The translations under genes were made by a program, and so were the position numbers. A DNA stretch of 9,045 nt, taken from Gammaproteobacteria bacterium (GTDB lineage: Bacteria > Pseudomonadota > Gammaproteobacteria > GRL18). Numbering within the stretch: the stretch's first letter is position 1; every line of letters starts with the position of its first letter. Below are positions 5,294 to 9,045 of the stretch, piece after piece. Under the pieces are notes generated by a model that saw nothing but the letters and a program-made list of their open reading frames with translations, did not search any database and was not told the origin of the DNA. The stretch lies in NCBI GenBank assembly GCA_027076245.1, contig JALTKC010000571.1, positions 1 to 9,045 of the forward strand, written 5' to 3'.

Positions 5294-7846
5294 CTACAAT
5301 GTTCTTTTAACCTGAACACGCTCATACACTTCAATCTGGTCACCAGGCTTGACATCATTGTAATTTTTAACGCCGATACCGCATTCCATACCGTTTTTAA
5401 CTTCCTGTACATCATCTTTAAAGCGGCGCAGCGATTCCAGTTCGCCTTCATAAATAACCACATTGTCACGCAGTACCCGAATAGGATTGCTGCGTTTGAC
5501 CACACCATCGATAACCATACAGCCGGCAATGGCACCAAGCTTGGGAGAACGGAACACATCGCGCACTTCAGCAAGACCAATAATTTCTTCCTTGAATTCA
5601 GGTGACAGCATACCGGTCATAGCCGATTTAACTTCATCGAGCAGATCATAAATAATACTGTAATAATGCAGATCCACATCTTCTGTTTCAATGATCTTTT
5701 TCGCCGTTGCATCGGCACGGACGTTAAAACCAATAAGAATAGCCCCGGAGGCCACAGCGAGCTGTGCATCAGAGCCGTTAATTCCACCGACACCGTCAGC
5801 CACAATATTCACTTTAACTTCATCAGTAGAAAGTTTTTTCAGAGATTCAGAAATAGCTTCAACTGACCCCTGCACATCGGCTTTCAGGATAATATTAATG
5901 GTTTTGACATCACCTTTTTCCATCTGGGTAAACATATTTTCAAGCTTGGCAGCCTGCTGGCGTGCCAGTTTAACGTCACGGTATTTACCCTGACGGAACA
6001 GGGCCACTTCCCGTGCTTTGCGTTCGTCCTGAACGACCATAACTTCCGCACCGGCGGCCGGTGTACCGGAAAGACCCAGTACTTCAACCGGAATAGAAGG
6101 TCCGGCTTCCTTAATAGTTTTGCCGTTTTCATCCACCATAGCTCGAATACGACCATAGTCCTGACCGGCTATAATAATGTCACCTTTTTTCAGTACCCCT
6201 TCCTGTACCAGAATGGTCACTACAACACCACGGCCTCTGTCCAAACGTGATTCAATCACCACACCTTTAGCAGGACCATCGGGAATAGCAGTCAGCTCCA
6301 TAATTTCAGCCGTTACAGAAATGGCATCAAGCAGTTCATCAATACCCTCACCGGTTTTTGCGGAAACTGGTATAAACATAACATCACCGCCCCACTCTTC
6401 CGGAATAACATCAAGGGCAGACAATTCATTTTTTACCCGTTCGGGATCCGCGGTTTCCTTATCAATTTTGTTGATAGCAACAATAATAGGCACATCCGCT
6501 GCTTTAGCATGCTGAATGGCTTCCTTGGTCTGAGGTTTAACACCGTCATCCGCTGCAACAACAACAATAACAATATCAGTGGCATTGGCACCACGGGAAC
6601 GCATGGCGGTAAAGGCCGCGTGTCCTGGGGTATCGAGGAAGGTAATCATACCTTTATCCGTATCCACATGGTAAGCACCTATGTGCTGGGTAATGCCTCC
6701 GGCTTCACCTTCTGTTACCCTGGATTCACGGATATAATCCAGTAATGAAGTTTTACCATGGTCAACGTGGCCCATAATTGTGACAACCGGAGCTCTGGGT
6801 TTGACCTCACCTTTATTATGAGACTCCATCAGGCTGTCTTCAATTTCGTCACTTTTCATGGGAACCGGTATATGCCCCATTTCTTCTATAACAATAGAGG
6901 CCGTTTCCTGATCCAGCATCTGGTTAATGGTGACCATACTGCCCATATTCATCATAATTTTAATGACTTCACCGGCTTTAACTGACATTTTTTGAGCAAG
7001 ATCACCCACCTTGATGGTTTCGGGTACTGGAATTTCCAGTACTTTCTTCTCGGTTGGCATTTCAAACACGTGTTTTGTTTCAATATTGGGTGCTGACCCT
7101 TTTTTCTTCTTGAAACGACCTTTACCACCCTGCTTATCATCAACACTTAGTTTGCCCTTACGGGATTTACCGGCAGATTTACTGCCTTTCTTATCTTTAT
7201 CAGAAAATTTGGGCTTATCTGGATGTCTTTGTTTAGCTTTGGTTGTCTTGTCCGGTCTTGGGGCTTCCTTAAGAATAGGTTTGGTCTGTCTTCTGGCACG
7301 TTCCTCTATTTCCAGTTGCTCGGCTGATTTACCTGCAGTTTCTTCAACCGTGCTGGATTCAGGTTGTGGTTGAGCTTCTTCCTGCACAGAGGACGCTTCT
7401 GCTGCTTTGGCTTCTTCAGCCTTTCTGGCCGCTTCTGCTTCCAGCCTGGCCTGTTCTTCTTCTGCAGCCTTCTGTTCTTCCAGGCGTTTGGCTTCAAGCA
7501 GTTCTTCTTCTGCTGATTTAGCCGGTTGAGTATCATCAAGGGCGCTGCGTTTTACATAGGTACGTTTTTTGCGAACTTCTACCTTAACTTTTTTGCCGCC
7601 TTTTTTTGAACTTGAAGCGGTCGTCAATTCAGTTGTGGTTTTACGTTTCAGGGTAATTTTATTCGGGCTGGTGCCGCCGGCTCCATGCTTGTCACGCAGA
7701 TAGGCCAGCAACTGCTGTTTTTCTTCTTCCGTTACAATTGACTCCGGGCCTTCTACTTTAATACCAGCGCCATGCATCTGTGTGATCAGGCGATCGACGG
7801 GCGTACCGACGGTTTCGGCAAATTCTTTAACTTTGGTTTCTGACAT
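5294..7846 (-). CDS. infB: Translation initiation factor IF-2
   Basis: IF-2 is the GTPase that brings formyl-Met-tRNA to the 30S subunit and promotes 50S joining. The 850 residues are slightly shorter than E. coli IF2 (890). An N-terminal IF2_N domain (about 1-52) is followed by a long charged linker: a Glu/Ala-rich probable coiled coil (about 111-150) and a Lys-rich stretch (about 185-250). A second IF2_N-like domain (about 268-325) precedes the GTPase domain. G1 is GHVDHGKT (359-366), G2 GITQH (384-388), G3 DTPGH (405-409), G4 NKID (459-462) and G5 SAK (495-497). Domains II, III and IV follow, with the conserved C-terminal MECGIGVKNYNDVKPGDQIE. ATG 7846 has AGGAG about eight bases upstream. 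I saw no convincing internal start with its own Shine-Dalgarno for shorter IF2 forms. It begins 23 bases after nusA. Confidence 0.98.
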   Translation of the reverse strand: MSETKVKEFAETVGTPVDRLITQMHGAGIKVEGPESIVTEEEKQQLLAYLRDKHGAGGTSPNKITLKRKTTTELTTASSSKKGGKKVKVEVRKKRTYVKRSALDDTQPAKSAEEELLEAKRLEEQKAAEEEQARLEAEAARKAEEAKAAEASSVQEEAQPQPESSTVEETAGKSAEQLEIEERARRQTKPILKEAPRPDKTTKAKQRHPDKPKFSDKDKKGSKSAGKSRKGKLSVDDKQGGKGRFKKKKGSAPNIETKHVFEMPTEKKVLEIPVPETIKVGDLAQKMSVKAGEVIKIMMNMGSMVTINQMLDQETASIVIEEMGHIPVPMKSDEIEDSLMESHNKGEVKPRAPVVTIMGHVDHGKTSLLDYIRESRVTEGEAGGITQHIGAYHVDTDKGMITFLDTPGHAAFTAMRSRGANATDIVIVVVAADDGVKPQTKEAIQHAKAADVPIIVAINKIDKETADPERVKNELSALDVIPEEWGGDVMFIPVSAKTGEGIDELLDAISVTAEIMELTAIPDGPAKGVVIESRLDRGRGVVVTILVQEGVLKKGDIIIAGQDYGRIRAMVDENGKTIKEAGPSIPVEVLGLSGTPAAGAEVMVVQDERKAREVALFRQGKYRDVKLARQQAAKLENMFTQMEKGDVKTINIILKADVQGSVEAISESLKKLSTDEVKVNIVADGVGGINGSDAQLAVASGAILIGFNVRADATAKKIIETEDVDLHYYSIIYDLLDEVKSAMTGMLSPEFKEEIIGLAEVRDVFRSPKLGAIAGCMVIDGVVKRSNPIRVLRDNVVIYEGELESLRRFKDDVQEVKNGMECGIGVKNYNDVKPGDQIEVYERVQVKRTL

Positions 7847-7869
7847 AATTTCTCTCCTCGCCCAACCGC

Positions 7870-9045
7870 TTATTGCTTATCTTCTGGCTGCTGCTGTAAT
7901 GGTTTATCGACACTCTCGGTGTTCTGTTCTTCCTCAGCAAACCATGGGGCTCGAGCGGTCATAATCAATTCAGCCGCTTTGGCTTCATCTACACCTTCTA
8001 TATCCAGTAATTCGTCCACTGACTGTTCTGCCAGATCTTCCATGGATATAATATTTCTGGAGGCCAGTTTATGAGCCAGTGTTTCATCCATGCCGTCCAT
8101 TTCCAGTAAATCGGTGGCAGGCTCAGCATCGCTGAGCTGCTCTTCATCACGAATGGCTCTGGTGAGCAGCACATCCTTTGCCCGTTCACGTAAGGCCAGC
8201 ACAGTATCTTCATCAAGTTCTTCTATTTCGAGCATTTCCTGCAGCGGTACATAAGCCACTTCTTCCAGGGAGGTAAAGCCTTCGTTTAATAATAAAATGG
8301 CCAGATCTTCATCAATATTCAGATTTTCCATCATCTGGTTAATAATTTTCTGGGCTTCTTCTTCCGTTTTGCTTTCAGCTTCTTCAACAGTCATGACATT
8401 GAGTTCCCAGCCGGTAAGTTGGGAAGCCAGTTTAATATTCTGACCATTACGACCAATAGCCAGTGAAAGCTGGGATTCCTCAACAGCGATATCCATTGAA
8501 TGGCTTTCTTCATCCAGAACAATGGACTGCACTTCTGCTGGTGACATGGCATTAATGACAAACTGAGCCGGGTTTTCATCCCATAGTATTATATCAACAC
8601 GTTCCCCGGCCAGTTCATTAGAAATAACCTGAACCCTGGAACCGCGCATACCAACACAGGCACCTACAGGGTCAATACGATCTTCATGGGCTTCCACAGC
8701 AATTTTTGCGCGCAGACCGGGATCCCGTGCGGCTCCATGAATTTCTATCAGACCTTCACCAATTTCAGGGACTTCAATGGTAAACAGCTGAATTAAAAAC
8801 TCCGGCATAACCCGGCTCAGGCTTAATTGCGGCCCCCGGTTCTGGGATTTGACTTCATACAGATAACCTCTGATCCGGTCACCGTTACGCACTGGCTCAC
8901 GGGGGATCATATCTTCACGCTTGATAATTGCATCAATATTATTACCAATATCAACAATAACATTACCGCGTTCTATACGTTTAACCGTCCCTGAAAGCAT
9001 TTCGCCAATGCGTTCCTGGTACTCATCCACCACTTTCTGACGCTC
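7870..9045 (-). CDS. nusA: Transcription termination/antitermination protein NusA, N-terminus outside window
   Basis: NusA binds RNA polymerase and nascent RNA, promotes pausing and intrinsic termination, and takes part in rRNA and lambda-type antitermination. The 391 visible residues correspond to E. coli NusA from about residue 123 onward; the frame is open to the right edge, so the RNA polymerase-binding N-terminal domain is missing here. Visible in order: an S1 domain (IGEMLSGTVKRIERGNVIVDIG), KH1 with GACVGMRGSRVQ, KH2 with AIGRNGQNIKLASQL, then two acidic helical repeats (NIDEDLAILLLNEGF through ALRERAKD, and DLLEMDGMDETLAHKLA through AAELIMTAR). It ends with WFAEEEQ and a Gln-rich tail of about 20 residues longer than in E. 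coli. The two repeats are typical of gammaproteobacteria. infB follows after 23 bases; the upstream partner expected outside is rimP. Confidence 0.97.
   Translation of the reverse strand, partial: ERQKVVDEYQERIGEMLSGTVKRIERGNVIVDIGNNIDAIIKREDMIPREPVRNGDRIRGYLYEVKSQNRGPQLSLSRVMPEFLIQLFTIEVPEIGEGLIEIHGAARDPGLRAKIAVEAHEDRIDPVGACVGMRGSRVQVISNELAGERVDIILWDENPAQFVINAMSPAEVQSIVLDEESHSMDIAVEESQLSLAIGRNGQNIKLASQLTGWELNVMTVEEAESKTEEEAQKIINQMMENLNIDEDLAILLLNEGFTSLEEVAYVPLQEMLEIEELDEDTVLALRERAKDVLLTRAIRDEEQLSDAEPATDLLEMDGMDETLAHKLASRNIISMEDLAEQSVDELLDIEGVDEAKAAELIMTARAPWFAEEEQNTESVDKPLQQQPEDKQ

Noticed and set aside
5691..5993. Plus-strand open frame of about 100 codons inside infB
   Set aside because: It lies opposite highly conserved IF2 domain coding sequence, has no family-like features, and is explained as a shadow frame.
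7011..7373. Plus-strand open frame of 120 codons, rich in Leu/Ser
   Set aside because: It mirrors the Lys- and Glu-rich linker of IF2 read on the other strand; such low-complexity coding regions often leave the opposite frame open.
7400..7540. Repetitive Glu/Ala/Lys codons in infB as a DNA repeat array
   Set aside because: There is no regular unit; it is the ordinary charged, coiled-coil linker found in IF2.

Overview
All genes in this window read from the minus strand. The content points to a gammaproteobacterium of moderate to low GC. The nusA-infB-rbfA-truB-rpsO-pnp order is the classic proteobacterial transcription/translation cluster, and NusA, IF2, TruB, S15 and PNPase all read closely like their Escherichia coli counterparts, including a NusA with two C-terminal acidic repeats. 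I cannot name the genus.

Layout in transcription order (right to left). NusA enters from the right edge (9045 to 7870) without its N-terminal domain. It is followed after 23 bases by complete infB (7846 to 5294), then rbfA (5200 to 4808) and truB (4791 to 3853). A 255-base gap holds a good intrinsic terminator after truB and then the rpsO leader. rpsO (3597 to 3331) and pnp (3271 to 1151) follow as a pair. A gap with tandem hairpins, inverted repeats and a 10-base tandem repeat (911 to 1150) separates pnp from a Hanks-type serine/threonine kinase gene (910 to the left edge, C-terminus missing).

How the genes work together: NusA controls elongation, pausing and termination; IF2 places initiator tRNA on the 30S subunit; RbfA and S15 serve 30S assembly; TruB makes pseudouridine 55 in tRNA; PNPase degrades and processes RNA. 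The cluster therefore couples transcription, ribosome assembly, initiation and RNA turnover. The kinase is not a usual member of the cluster and appears to have its own regulatory region.

Most of the window is ordinary conserved core genome. The best candidate for something worth testing is in the rpsO leader: a stem-loop whose loop can pair with the bases just before the Shine-Dalgarno sequence, giving an H-type pseudoknot like the one used for S15 autoregulation in E. coli. The second point of interest is the kinase, which has an HGD (non-RD) catalytic loop, a relaxed glycine loop and a motif-rich upstream region. I saw no tRNA, rRNA, CRISPR array, insertion sequence or phage gene.
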